64,000 nt of DNA from Petunia secreta (Eukaryota > Streptophyta > Magnoliopsida > Solanales > Solanaceae): contig JARKIP010000038.1 of the NCBI GenBank assembly GCA_029990175.1, positions 21,645,501 through 21,709,500 of the forward strand, read 5' to 3'. A program made the translations under genes and the position numbers. The notes below the pieces were generated by a model. That model was not told where the DNA came from. It worked only from the letters and a program-made list of their open reading frames with translations, and did not search any database. Of this stretch, positions 33,290-45,918 are shown in pieces; within the stretch, counting starts at the first letter, position 1, and each line of letters opens with the position of its first letter.

Positions 33290-34120
33290 AAACCCCCCCT
33301 GATGCTTAAGACTTTTTTTGCATCTATATATTGAACAATTGCTTATGTTTTACGAGCATTATGATATGATTTTGGGCCCATTTTGAGGCTTTTAACTTGA
33401 ATTACTTATTAATTTGTTTGTGACTGATTATAGTTTTTGCCGTAAAATAATTAAGTAATGTCTTTGCTAAGTTGAGCCCTTATGGGCATGTGCGTTTAAA
33501 GGTTAAGCAGCTTTCGGACGTCTTGTATGTTCCAATATTTGGAACGTTTGTCAGTGAGCCTGCTTGGGCAATTACGTCCGTTATATGCGCCAGTGCTTGG
33601 AGGTTGTGTTGCGTCCGATATAGACAACTGTTTTGTGCCTATAATGGGACGACTTTAGCCCATGTGGAAATGGTGCACTTTTGCGTTTCGAAACAAAACG
33701 TCTTTGCTTGTTTACTCGAGTATTTTATGACTTTCTGGTACTATGCGGGCAGGTATCCCCACCGACATGCAGGTGCAAATTTTTTGAATTGACAAGTTCA
33801 ACTTACGAATAATGCCTTGTGGCTGTGTTAGATGTGGTCTAACTCCAAGCGAGTAGTTTACCCTACTTTTGTCATGAAAAGTGAGTGTATTACTTCAACT
33901 TGAGTTTGGCCGGGGCTATGAATAGTTGGATCGTAGATGGATCTATTGTAATCGCAAAACTGACTAAGTAAAATAGTAGTTTTATTAATGAATAAGGACG
34001 CAAGGCCTGAATTATTGTGGGTGAAGACCCATAACATGACTGATGAGTATGAGAATACTGTGATCAAAATTTAAAAATACTAGAAACTAGATAAAAGTAA
34101 GTGTTGAAAACAATTCCAGA
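33290..34120. other. Spacer between the convergent ORFs of the LTR element
   Basis: No gene supported. It probably holds the 3' ends of the two convergent transcripts. A 106-codon plus-strand frame at 33472-33792 is not recognisable. Confidence 0.4.
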
Positions 34121-34380
34121 TGCCCTACTGTTTCTCCCCCTTCCACGAAGACACATCAATTAACTTAACGATCAAAATCGTAATCTTGGTTGATTGAGGT
34201 TTTGGGGTCTTCGTCAATTTCAGGGAAGTCAGCCTTTGGTGCCTCTTCGGGTTCAGATGCTCCTTGGACCGCTGTGGTGTAGCATTCCCTTGCTGCCTCT
34301 TGATCACCATTGATTTCTCTTATCCCACACTTGGTGGGGTATTTAAGTTTTTAATGCCAAGTAGAAGGCACTGCTTTAAC

Positions 34381-36306
34381 CTACTGAATCCATGTCCATC
34401 CTATGATTGCATTGTATGGGACGCCTCCTTTTATAACCTGATAAGAAGAAACATAATCTGCTCCCGAAATGTGTGTAGCGAGGTTGATTTCCCCGACAAA
34501 CTTTTCACAAGAGTTGTTAAAGCCTGCCAGCGTGTAAACGCTTTGATCTATTTTGTCTTGAACTCCCATCGCCTATAGCTGTTCTACTTAATGAGGTACA
34601 CAGCAGCCGGCGTCGACTAGGACGCGCTTAACGTCCGAATTCTCTATCTGGAGTGTGATAACCAAAGCATCATGGTGAGGAGTGTTGCAACTAGTGATTT
34701 CCTCGTCACTGAATAAGAACATCTCTTCACAGACGTGGTCCCCATCGGGTGCTGCCTTCCCATCTTTTGAGTCACTAAGCAACGTCGGGCCTCCGACTAT
34801 TACATTGATGGACCTCTTAGGCTCCGAAAAGTCTGGGGGTCCCTCTGAGACTACATTCTTAGCATAGGTTTGCTTTCCTCTTTCACTAAGTAGATCCTTT
34901 AAATAACCTTGATCGAGCAGGCTCATCACCTCTAAGATCAAGGCCCTGGAAGTGGCAGTCTCATTCCCATGGTCCCTATGAAACTCGCAATACAGGTTTT
35001 TGTTCCTTCTACCAGGTTCGACCCTCATATTTCTGGTCCACCGCACTTGGGCGTCCTTCATGTGATCCCGTATGAACTCCACAGCATTGATACGCAGTCC
35101 CACCTCTTCGAACCTATTGGGTACCCAATCTATGCTGAGTGACCCCTTGTGAGGTAGCATCGGAGCTTTTCTGTTGTCCTCTTGCTTTTCGATCGGCTTT
35201 GGGAAGTCGTCCCTGTAATCTCTCATGCTCCGCCTTCCCTTGTCTCTAGATCTTGATTCTTCTACATATCCCTGCTTATGTCCTTGACGTGCGATGTCTT
35301 CGGCGGTTGGGCGAGCTTCCACAATATGGGCTAAGGAATGTTCGGGCTCCAAGCGCAACTTCTCATTGTATCTTTGGTACAAAGCATTCCACGTTGTTTC
35401 AGGGTGTTGGGTCAAACTCCATTGCAACTCCCTGGTAGCCAGCAACCCTTTGGAATTTAGGCTCTTGCCGAAGGCTACCACAACAATATTTTTGGGGACT
35501 GGAGCAAGCTCTACGTGTTTCCTCTGAAATCTTTCAAGATATTCTTTCAACAGCTCGTCGTCGCGTTGCCGAATCTAAAAGATGTCCTCCATACACTTCT
35601 CTCATTTACGGGCGTCAGAGTGCGCTTTCTTGACCAAATCTTGCATCTGGGTGAATGACTCGATGGAGCCAATCGATAGCTGAGTGTACCAAGCAAGGGC
35701 ATCCCTTATTAAGGTCGAGCCAATCCTCTTCACCTGAGCAGATTGGATCTCCTCCTCTGAGATTTTGTTGCTCTTAACGGATGTGTAATACGCAACAATA
35801 TGCTCATCCTAATCCATTGTTCTGTCGTACTTCAAGTTATCCGGCAGGTAGAAGTGCTTTGGTACTTAGATCGATGGAGCACTTGCTTTTTACACATGCT
35901 TATAAAAGTGTTTCTCATCTATGGTGGTAAGCTGAGGTGGTGTACCTGGTGCGTTGCCGATTTGATTGTGGATAGCCTTCATCTCCTTTAGGATGTCCTG
36001 AATGACAGGTGTTCCTTTGAGGTCTTGATTGTTGGCTGTCGTTGAACCTCCAAAAGTGGCATCCATGTTGATCCTGCGATTAGGAGCAGGCACTGGAGTA
36101 TCATTCATGGGCACTGGTCCTCGCGGGAATACTGGCCTCTGAGACGATCCAGCAGACATTGTTCCTAACTTTTGAGATATACCCTCGACTATGTTGACAG
36201 ATATCTGCTCCGCCCGCGCTGATAGGGTTGTGAGGAGATTAGCAAGAAAACCTCTGACATCAAAATTACCTTCACGTGATTGATCGCCTTCACCATTGTT
36301 AGGCAC
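34381..36306 (-). pseudogene. gag and protease remnant of the non-autonomous LTR element
   Basis: Three blocks. 36306-35890 is the gag N-terminus (138 codons, Pro/Gly/Asn-rich). 35550-34588 is the gag body with PTAEDIARQGHKQGY, the Tat-lineage YCEFHRDHGNET knuckle-like motif, LLSERGKQTY and the start of the protease (VKRVLVDAG). 34569-34381 is the protease C-terminus (YNAIIGWTWI). The capsid would package element RNA and the protease process it. Frame breaks separate the blocks (for example near 35580-35890 and 34580), and the protease active-site DxG is altered (DAGCC). No polymerase follows. Confidence 0.75.
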
Positions 36307-36483
36307 ATGGACTGGCTCCTAGGCGGGATCCTTTGGCTGCATACTGGGATCGCCAGGTTCCTGTACAGACTCATCTTAGCGTCGACAGTGTTCTTTGGGG
36401 TGTTATCGTGGTCTTCTGACATGACCGTGCATTTTCCTCGTAGAATAACTATAATTGCCTGGGCCCCACGGTGAGTGCCAAAC

Positions 36484-36989
36484 TGTTTATGCCTAAATTT
36501 GTACATCTAGGTTAAACACTTAATTTATGAATGGGTCACAAGCTATACAGTAAAATACGAGGGAAAAGTAAGTAAATAAAGAGGAAAATAATAGACAAGA
36601 AAGTAAAGAGAAGAAAATAATAGACAAGAAAGTAAAGAGTTTTATTCCTTGAGAATACCCGGATTCAGTGATGAATCACTTTATGTACAATACAATATAA
36701 GGAGAGGTATTTATAGCAGTGATTACCCAGTCCTAATTATGATAAGATACAAAGAATAATGAGGCTCTGGGCCTGTAAACTCAAGGCGGTGGTATATACG
36801 AAACCTTAACTAAGAGACTGTAATCCTAAGGCAGCAGGATATATGCCTTGTGTCCTACGCTCTAATCGCCTATACGGTCGTAACTCATAGAACAGGTGTG
36901 TATTCTTTGTGCCCGATGACTTGTAGGATAATTCTAGTCTCGCCAGTTGGACTCGTATCTCCGTAATAAAAGTTGGCGTATTTTTGTCA
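36484..36989 (-). repeat. 5' LTR of the gag-protease element
   Basis: On the plus strand it runs TGTTTATGCC...TTTTTGTCA, so TG/CA ends hold. The minus strand carries a TATAAATACC box near 36706-36716. The leader and primer site lie immediately to its left. Confidence 0.85.
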
Positions 36990-36998
36990 TAAATACTA

Positions 36999-37246
36999 CT
37001 CCCTCCGTCCTATATTAGTTGTCTCTTTCATCTTTTTTACGTACATTAAGAAAATTATTAAATATAGTGTATATTTACTATGTTTCCCCTATTTAATATT
37101 TGACTATTAAATTTTTAATAATTCTTTTAATTATTAAGGGTATAGTTGGAAAGAACTAATAAATTTAATCTTGAAATCCTAAAGGAACAACTAATTTAGG
37201 ACCTACATTTTTTGCTAAAGAGACAACTAATATATGACGGATGGAG
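36999..37246. mobile_element. Stowaway-like MITE (Tc1/mariner type)
   Basis: It begins CTCCCTCCGTC and ends GACGGATGGAG, flanked by TA on both sides (36997-36998, 37247-37248). The ~30-bp inverted ends continue as TATATTAGTTGTCTCTTT. At 248 bp, AT-rich and without a gene, this is the canonical plant Stowaway signature. Confidence 0.92.
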
Positions 37247-37248
37247 TA

Positions 37249-38345
37249 GTTAGTTCTCGTTCACATATTTTTAACTTGGGTTTTTTTTTATTCTAGATTA
37301 AATTAAGATTCACAAACACAATTAGAACTTTCAGAATCCTTCATCATTAATCTTTCTAAGAACTTTTGTCTTTCCTAAAATATAATTTCAGGTATCAAAA
37401 TTAGATTTATTTAGTTGAGCCACAGACGACCGTTTATATCGAATTCTGATTGTTTAATTTCTGAACTCACGCTGCGGGCTAATTAACTAAGTGACCGAAA
37501 TTTGAACGAGCGATTGGTGAATTATATGTTGTTCGGTCGGAGTTGAGACATGTAAACGAAGCTAACTATCAATGCGAAAAATAACGGAACAATGAGAAAT
37601 ACGAAAGATGGATAGAATGTTTAATCAAAGAAACGATGACACTGTTTTAAGATTATCAATAGTACGAACTAGCAATAGAAATTTCATGATTAACGAATGT
37701 GAGTCCGTTTGGGATTACTAATATAGTGATTAATGGTCTATATTAAATCAGTTGAGGAAGATAACGACAGTAATTAATAAGCAAGTAAAACTATAGCAAT
37801 GATTAAAAGAAATAAATAAATAAACAAAAGCAAATCAATTGGTCGCTCGTGCTATGGTGTAAAGGATGAAATTCGTCTCCTTCCAAACGAAAAGCAAGAG
37901 AGGATTGAACTTTAAATAATATAGCAGCACAACAGAATGAAGGGACAATTGTAGTTTGCAGTAGTGAATGAGAGTAAAATATATTAATGCGAGGTTTTTG
38001 TGTTCAGCAGAATGTAAAATACAAAGGGGAGGAGAAGGTTGTATTTATACCTGTAGATTCCTAACCCTAGTGAGGCTTATCTCTTTGCACGTCTTTCTAC
38101 CAACAAATGATGCCCTTATCCATGTCTAACGACCTCTCAAAAATAGCGGAATTAGTTAGAGATAGAATTTATCCCTTACTAGTGATCGAACGATTGTCTT
38201 CATAATGATAGCATCTGAATCATCGATCGGTTGATCTTCACACAACTTCTATTTCTGACTTGTCTCCGATTTTCATATTGAGTTCGCCACGTCACCGATT
38301 ATGTGCAGCGAGCGTGCGTCCAGATTTTGATCATTACAGATAGTC
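37249..38345 (-). repeat. Probable 3' LTR of the Tat-lineage gypsy element
   Basis: A minus-strand TATA box (TATAAATAC, 38041-38049) sits within a long A/T-rich promoter-like stretch. At its right edge the minus strand reads GGCAAGTGGCGGGACTATC, a polypurine tract plus LTR start typical of this lineage. The left edge is uncertain because no partner LTR is in the window. Confidence 0.45.
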
Positions 38346-38423
38346 CCGCCACTTGCCGAGCGAGCGCTTGTGTGAGCTTAGTGAGTTGTCTGGGTTCTTG
38401 GCGGGAAAACACATAGCACGCCC

Positions 38424-41400
38424 TTGGCCGAGTATTTCAAATGCCAATTGTCACTTCAATTTTCCATCAAGGTTATGTGCACTGGTTCATGCGGAAGTTA
38501 CTCTTCGCCGGTTACCGAGGTAATAATTACCCCCACTCTATATAAAGCCATCATTTATCTTTTTTGGGCTTTACATTCACTACTGACTTTCAATTTTTTT
38601 CGTGGTATTGTTGAATTTCTTCTACCGTTGTTTGACTGAAAACCACCATCTAAAAACCACCATCCTTTGCAAATCTTCGAAATACTACACTAAAACAATA
38701 GCTTTTTTAGAGATCACCTCATCACACCATTCCGACATCGAGGACACTGTTCCTGAGGCGGCTAGAGACGATGCCACCAGCGTGCCATCACGTCAAGATG
38801 TCGTCGCGGTGGAGTCGCTATAAGCCGATAGTAAGAAAAAGAAACTTAAAATCAAAAAGCCCACTCCGCCGGTGAAGTCACATGATATCATTCGCAAGGA
38901 ATTGAAAATTGAAAATTGAAAATGACTGCAGCGTATCAGTCCATACGCCTCACCAAGTGTCCATTAAGTTCAACGTTCCGTTCAATAAAATAACTTGCAC
39001 CGTCATGCCCGAAAATATGGACAAGATTAAAGATGACTGTGGATGAAGGGACACCGAGGTCGTTTGTGCAGTCATCGGAGCCAAGCTTCCGGACTACCAA
39101 GCTGGTTATTTAGTCGTACCGACTTATCTGTTCACAGTGGGGGGTTTTCACTCCCTGTTCATTCGGTCATAGATTCTCTATGCCGGTTGTATAATGTGTG
39201 CTTAGGGCAGTTTGCACCGCCCATTTGGGGGGTTGTGTCTATAATAGATTATTTTTGTATTGAAACCAACCAAGGTTTCATTGTTAAGCATGTCTTGAAC
39301 CTTTACATCCCCAGGATATACAAAAGAGGGATTATGTATTTCGAAAAAAGAGGCGGTCGTGGATTGATTTCAAAGAATAACGACAATATTCATCATTAGG
39401 ACAGTCGTTTTGCATACATCCCAACACGCTTGTTGGTTGCGGCCGAAAGTCCACCATTAACAGAGAGATGGAATCCTGCTCGTAAGTCTTGCTTCCATAT
39501 TTATCTGGCGTTCCCCGTTTACTGTAACTAATTTTTTTTTATAGTTTTGCTGAATCAACTGAGAAAGTTGCTATCGAACCGGTCACCAACCTCATAGGTT
39601 GGTAATGAGGATTACTAGAAAATTCACCGATGAAGAGAGAATGTGGAAGTATGTTGCTTGCCAGAAGAAGTATGTTGCATCCACCCACTGTAAGTGTATG
39701 AACTTTTCCTTGGCAAGTTATCTCTGTGGAGCCATCTTAAAAGTACTTTTATCTTTTGCATTTATCAAGGGGGGTGACGAGGAGCCAGCAGTTACAGCGG
39801 AAGCTGATGAACGTGCGACTGTTGTAAATTGAGGAGGTGGCGAAACGAACAAGCCAATCCCTTGCTCTTCAAAAAAAGAGAAAACCAGACAATCCTATCA
39901 AGGCTATTAGCAAAAATGCCCTAGCTCTCAAGGCTGGAAAGGCAGGGAAAAAATACGTCCTTGGAGCTAAGACCAGCGAGGATATGATGGTCGAAAGTGT
40001 GAAAGCGATCGACGCTGTGTAAGCGATCGGTGAGGAAGGTATGCTGGTAGTTTTCTGTTCCTCTGAACAAGATGCCGCTGAAGAGTTAGCCTACGATCAA
40101 CCATTGAAATGTTCTAAGTGGCCGAGGAATGAGAGAACCCAAGAGAAGGCAGAGCAAATAAGGTTGTTTGACAGGGATCACTTTGCCCCGGTCATGGGAT
40201 TTTTTTGGAGATGCTCCCTCAAGCTCAATTGCCTCCGCTCCTTCAAGCTCAATTGCCTCCGCTCCCTTAAGCTCAATTGCCTCCTGTCATAGAAGTATCG
40301 TTGAGTTCCGAGAAGGACTCCAATAAGAATGTGCCCGAAATCAACCCTCAACGTGTTATGCATTTGGAGAAGAGGTATAACCTTCCTTTAGATCGGGAGG
40401 TTGAGCCAGCCCAATCTAAGCATACTGAAAGCTTAGGATCTTTATTTTATGCATTAGACCTTGACGATCCCATCACTCTATTGCCCAAGAGGGAAGATTG
40501 GCCGCTTATACTGCATACAAAATATCCATAACGACATGTGGAGTAGGCTAGCGGTCGATCACAATAACGGTCCCTTGCAACACTAACTTACTCAGGACTC
40601 CAAGGCTTCTTGATGATGTTATCAAGATCATGGAACGGGCTCGGATGAATTGTCCCACTGACTTAAATCTCGCTTCCTATATTGCCTATGACGCCTTCCG
40701 GATAAGTTCCTCTCCTTTTTGCATATATTTATCCTTTCAAACGACTTAAGTCTCCCTTTTGAATTACAAACTCTCTTCTATTTCAGACTCCTATTTTGGT
40801 GAATAAATCGGTTGATCGGATTCGGCAGCTTCAGGCTGCCATTCAAATATGGAGAGATCTGTTTGATGTGGTAGTGACAACTGGAAGCGCTCTTTACTCC
40901 AACTTTAGGAAGGTAAAAGTCAAAGATGCTTTGCTGGTGGAGTAGTTTGATAAGCTCAAAGCAATCACCGAGTCCAAAGTTTTGCGTGAATCAGACTTGG
41001 AGACTCAGATTGCAATTCGACTGAAACTGCTAAAGCCGAAATAGAGGTTAAGGAGGCTAAGACCCAATCCCTGGAGAAGGATCTTGAATTTTCAAAGAGG
41101 GACATTGAGGCAGCAAAGAATGAGAGAGATGCCGCCATAGCTATTGCTAACGAGCTACTCACCAAGAATCAGACCCTTGTCTTGGAGAACCGTGACTTAG
41201 ATAAAAAGATGACTGACCTGAAGATTGAGTCCGATGGTCGTCAAAACCTTACGGTCGCGGAGGCTAGGCGAAATTCTCTTGTGGAATTGCCGGACAAGGG
41301 ATATCAATAAGGGCTAGGCGAAATGCTCTTGTGGAGCTGTTGGACAAGGGATATCAATTGGACATAGAGCTGCTGGAAGCTGAGGATATGGTGAGGATCT

Positions 41401-41492
41401 ACAGCGAGGACCTTGGTCTTTCCCCTGAAACGGTCATGTATGAGACCGAAGATGATGAGGAAGTCGGAGGGGAAAAGAAAGAGGATGAGTAG
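38424..41492 (+). pseudogene. Antisense accessory ORF of the Tat element
   Basis: The plus-strand remnant has the same architecture as 30850-33196. A 'gypsy type transposon' domain lies at about 39043-39480 (YQAGYLVVPTYLF, SLCRLYNVCLGQ, LLVAAESPPLTERWNPA). Then come a Lys-rich segment (39837-40022) and a coiled coil (about 41040-41490; RDIEAAKNERDAAIAIANEL) ending in an acidic tail and TAG at 41490-41492. It is broken by many stops. A ~50-bp GGCGAAAT(T/G)CTCTTGTGGA duplication lies at 41268-41350. Function is unknown; presence in two elements here shows it is a standing component. Confidence 0.6.
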
Positions 41493-42600
41493 GTTGTCAT
41501 AGCCCGTTATCTTTTGTTTTGGTTTTTGCGGCTGTGTTTTAACGGATTTGCAAATACTATGAGGATGCTGGCCGTTTTAATGAAGTTATTCCTTTATGTT
41601 TAATATTAAGTGTGGGTTTTCGAAAGTGAATTTTACGTTTTATCATTTTGAAGTTCCCACGGCTTCCTTCAAGCATTGGTTTTCCAAAAGATAAGCTATG
41701 TTTCCATCGGTCGAAGATTCAACGACTTTGTTCATTTTTGAACAGGGCTAAAATAATTGGGCCCAATATTTATGAAGAATGACGTCTCGATTTCATGTGA
41801 GTTCATTCTCTTCGAACATTACGTTCGGAATCAATAAATAACATATTAATATTTAGCCAATTTGATTAGCATAACGACATAAAGTATGTTTGATAATAAA
41901 GTTGAAGTGTGTTATTGATAATAAAGTTGGCCGCTATCAGGTGCTTGATACAAGATGTCTTCGACTTTTGATATAGGTCGAGACTTTTTCTTAGCCGTTT
42001 GAGGCGTCTTAAAACTTATTTGGTCACTGATGGGCCGTTTACATGATACCTATTCTTAAACACGAGCAGTCATCAGTATGAAAGTTTAACGAGCTTAGTA
42101 CGACCAATCCCTAGTGTCAATGTTTTGGCCACAAAAATCTTCCGCTTCCAAGCAATCGATCAACAGTTATTGAAAGTTCTCGTTGTTCTCTGCCAGTCTC
42201 CAGTCTTCCTTTGATTGGTCTGGGCAGCCCCTAGTCCCCTATCGGTTAATCAATCTTCCATCTTTCTCATCCCCCCTAGTGTTTCAGGTGTGAAGCATGA
42301 GGAGCCGGACACTGGAATGAGGATTGATTACATGCCTCTCCATCCACGCTTTCCTGAAACGAGGATGCAAAGAAAAGAAGTGAAGTTGACTCAAAGATGA
42401 AGACCAAGTGGGAGTGCTCGTCAGACTTATCGACCCAGAGTCCGAAGCGTCAAGGCTCATATATCCGTTGGTGATGTGTGTCATCATTCGATTCCAACTA
42501 TGCCTATTATCTAAAAGTGTTAGTGCCAAAAGAAATAGTAAAATCGTCCGAATAGGAGTAAGAAACAAAAATAAAGTCAAAGAGTTATACGATACCTAGT
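41493..42600. other. Spacer between accessory ORF and integrase end
   Basis: No gene supported. It probably contains the untranslated ends of the convergent element ORFs. Short frames here lack recognisable motifs. Confidence 0.45.
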
Positions 42601-42656
42601 GTTTTAGAAATAATATTTCTTCAATTGGGTGATGTTCCAGTTGAACTTGACTGGTT

Positions 42657-43602
42657 TTGAGTCCAATGTTTCCAACTGATACGATCCTTTACCAACTACT
42701 CTTTGACTCGGTAAGGTCCTTCCCAGTTGGCTCCCAACTTGCCTTTGTTGGGCTCGTCCGGTTTCAGCTGCTTCTTCTTCATGACATAATCACTTGCATT
42801 AAAACTTTGATACCTGGATTTTTTGTTGAGGTAGTTCTCTACTCTTTGCTTTTGTGATTGCATCTGGATCGACACCATTTCTTGCCTTCGAGCAAATCCA
42901 AGTGGATCAACATGGCTTATTTATTTGACTCATCGGTAGAGTGGTCGAATCGAAAGCTTGGTTCACCGACCTCTACCGGAATCAATGCTTTAGATCCATA
43001 GATAAGTGAAAATGGGGTCTCTTCGGTGCTGTTTTTCACCGTTGTTCGGTGAGCCCACAATGCAGCCGGGAGCTCATTCGACCAATTGCCCTTTGACTTG
43101 CCCATCTTTTTTTTTTTCAGGTATTCAATTATTGTCTTGTTGGAAGACTCAACATGTCTGTTCGCGCTTGGGTGATATGGAGTTGATGCAATCCGCTTGA
43201 TCCCCTTTTTGCAAAGAAAGCTGTTATCTGCCTTCCAATGAATTATTTGCCGTTGTCACAAGTGATCTCCCTTGGAAACCCAAAATGGTAGATAATATTT
43301 TTCCAAATGAACATGATTATCTCATTTTTCTAGTACTTTTTCTAGAGCAACTGCTTTCACCCATTTAGAAAAATAGTCACTTAAAATCAAAGTAAATTTT
43401 CCCTTGCCAAGCGCTGTTGGAAGCGGCCCGACCAGATCCATTCCCCATTTCATGAACGGTCATCGTGACGTGACCAAATGAAGGGGACTTGTTTGCTGAT
43501 TGAGGAGATTGCCATACCATTGATATTTGTCGCATTTTTGGACAAAAGTTTTGGCATCCTTCCTCATTGTCGGCCAATAGTAGTTGGCTCTGATCAACCA
43601 TC
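42657..43602 (-). pseudogene. Tat integrase, catalytic core and C-terminus
   Basis: The minus strand gives YYWPTMRKDA and the catalytic-core start FMKWGMDLVGP (frameshifted near 43450-43490), then LPAALWAHRTT..STEETPFSLIYG (43105-42917), then the C-terminal YQSFNASDYVMKKK...PNKGKLGANWEGPY (42878-42696). The enzyme would insert the cDNA. It joins the zinc-binding part at 48708-48850, from which it was separated by the 43603-48707 insertion. Confidence 0.8.
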
Positions 43603-44326
43603 TGATAAGGGGTAAAACCCAAACGCGGAAATAAAGATAAAGAGCGAGACACTACTCGAACTCCCTACAAAGTAACCACGGAGAACTTGTTCCGTGATAC
43701 CCTCGTATCGGCATCAAGGAGGACCTACACTATGCAACTACCCTCGAGATGACAACGGACTCGCAAGTAGAATGATCGGGGGGGTTTGGGGTCAACTAGA
43801 ATCCACTAGTAAACTCAAACTGTCTCAAAGGGTTTTCATTCAAAGAGAATCTACTCTTGAACATTGTTCATTCAATCATTCATCATAATGGCTAACTGAG
43901 GAAAATATAAAGCTAATGGAGTATTTATAGGCCTTTCCTAGACATTAATGAAAGACCTAAAGTACCCTTAAGTAGGTTCTAAAGTCATAAGCCTCATAGG
44001 GGCATAATGGGAATTACATAGCAACTTAAGTCAAATTCCCGTCAAATAATAACAGGGGTAGGCGCTCCGCCTCCACAGAGTAGGCGCTCCGCCTCCACAC
44101 CCTTAGGCGCTCCGCCTCCTTGGTCCGCCTCCTTCAGTCCAGAGAGCATGCAGTCACTAGGCGGTCCGCCTCCATTCCTAGGTGCCTCTTCGTGAAGCTT
44201 CTTGAAACACCTCGAAATGTGTCTCGGATGCTCTTGTTTCCATGGCGTCCCAATGCATGACCTTGAAGTGCTCTTCCTTGGCCTTGGATGGTGTTTTTGG
44301 ATGGTTGCTCGAATTGGCCCGCATCA
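43603..44326 (-). repeat. 3' LTR of the nested element
   Basis: 724 bp, highly similar to 48002-48707. It has one extra copy of the GC palindrome block (ACAGAGTAGGCGCTCCGCCT) and a diverged last 15 bases. Confidence 0.92.
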
Positions 44327-44492
44327 TCCTCCCCTTCTTGAGAAGATTTCGTCCTCGAAATCAAGGCTTGGTCTCTCATGGCTCTAGCAACTCCTCGGGG
44401 TGGCCAAGAATCTCCTCCTTTGGTCCTCTTGATCGTCACTTTGTCATAGGCTTCTTCCAAGAGCTTCCTCGCCTTAGCATGGAGCTTAGAAC

Positions 44493-45600
44493 CTACAAGC
44501 AACGACAAGCAAAAACAAGCAAACATCCTACTTTGAAGTAGGTTAGTGCAAGAAGTGTGGAAAATACACTCTTGTGATATAACCAAGCGTCAATAACAAT
44601 CATGAATATCAAGTCTCCAAAGAGAACCATAAGCACTTGGTTAAAGATCAACATGCACTCAACAAGGTAATGAGCAAATAGGTCATGGGGAGATGGGAAA
44701 TGCAAGATCAAGCTACCAAAATCCCATTGAACCTTAAGCTCAAGATCAACACACCAACCTATCCTCGAGGTGTGATCAACATGTGGAGTGGAGTGAATCA
44801 AATAGCCCAACCTACAAGTAGGATCAAGCACTCCACTCCCCTTCTTTAGAGCATACCTACTCACACCAAGGGATTCCTCGCCTCCCAATCCATCTCTAAG
44901 ACAATCTCCCTCAGTAGGCAAACTCCAAAGGAAGGTCTCCAAAATTGGCCCTTCATCATTATAGTCCGCACAATGAAGGTTAGGACTACTAGAAGATGGC
45001 TCATCACAACCAATATCAAGACCACTCATCCTACTTGGAGCTCCAAACAATGGATCGTCCATAGAGTCTAACCTTTCAAACCATGGAGGGTCTATTCTAT
45101 TGCCAATCCTAGTCCAATACAATTCGCTACCACAAATGAGATTATCTTCACACAATGGAAATGTAAAAGCATGCACCTCAAATTCATGGTCACACAAAAG
45201 CATGGTATCAAGACTAGGTTCTTCACCCACACTCAAGGAGTCATTGAAAACAAATCGATCCATCTCACACTCTAGAGACTCCTCAAGGTCACAACATTAC
45301 TTACTACGACACATACCCACCAATTAGAAGCATGTCAATAAGGGTATGATCAACTATCTCATCTTCCCCTTTGTCAAAGATTGGTGGTGTGCCATAGAAA
45401 AGGTCACAATCATTGTCAAATATCAAATCTACACTAGGAAGGGGTTCAATAAACAATGAACTCACATCATGATGTGGCATAGTATTCCTCCAAACTAGTG
45501 TTTCACAAGCACACTCAAATTGACAACTAGACTCTTCACTAGTGGTATACTCACTAGATGCATCAAAAACACCAACTAGTGTTGAGTCATCACAAGACAA
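44493..45600 (-). pseudogene. Unidentified ORF of the nested element (two segments)
   Basis: 45600-45304 (98 codons) and 45263-44493 (256 codons) are in the position where a polymerase would normally follow the protease. They are acidic, rich in Ser/Asp/Cys and bulky hydrophobics, with a strongly hydrophobic C-terminal stretch (VLMVLFGDLIFMIVIDAWLY, possible membrane helix). I do not recognise a family. Its 5' part continues toward 45690 with breaks. It could be element-specific filler or a transduced sequence. Confidence 0.4.
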
Positions 45601-45918
45601 GTAGCTAGTAGGCTCATAAATAGGTGAAGTAACACTTACATTTGTAGTACTCCCTTGATCAGTAACAAGGCTTGAAGTGTCATATGCAACTCCTCATTCA
45701 TGAAGCTCACATTGAGAACTTGCCTCCACTTGTCTTTCCTTCCAAGCACATGGTTGAGGCTCCAATGGCTTGTCTTTAATTGTACCTACACAAGAACTTA
45801 CACAAGAGAAAGTAGAAGATGAAGAAGGGTTAGAACAATGGGTGTTCTCACTCTCAATTTTTCTTTCCTCACCTCTCATCTCTCTCAATTTTACCTCATG
45901 GTCAAGTGTAGTTTGTGG

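Larger units (their letters stand above)
29853..36989 (-). mobile_element. Non-autonomous gypsy-type LTR element with gag-protease and antisense accessory ORF
   Basis: LTRs at 29853-~30324 and 36484-36989 are direct repeats. On the minus strand the order is 5' LTR (right), primer-site-like TTTGGCACTCACCGTGGGGC (36468-36487 region), gag, protease, then a plus-strand accessory ORF, a polypurine-like AAGTGGGGGCACTGAC (about 30328-30343) and the 3' LTR. No RT, RNase H or integrase is visible in 7.1 kb, so it resembles the TR-GAG class and would need enzymes from a Tat-lineage relative. No clear target duplication (gttcc versus taaat). Confidence 0.75.
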
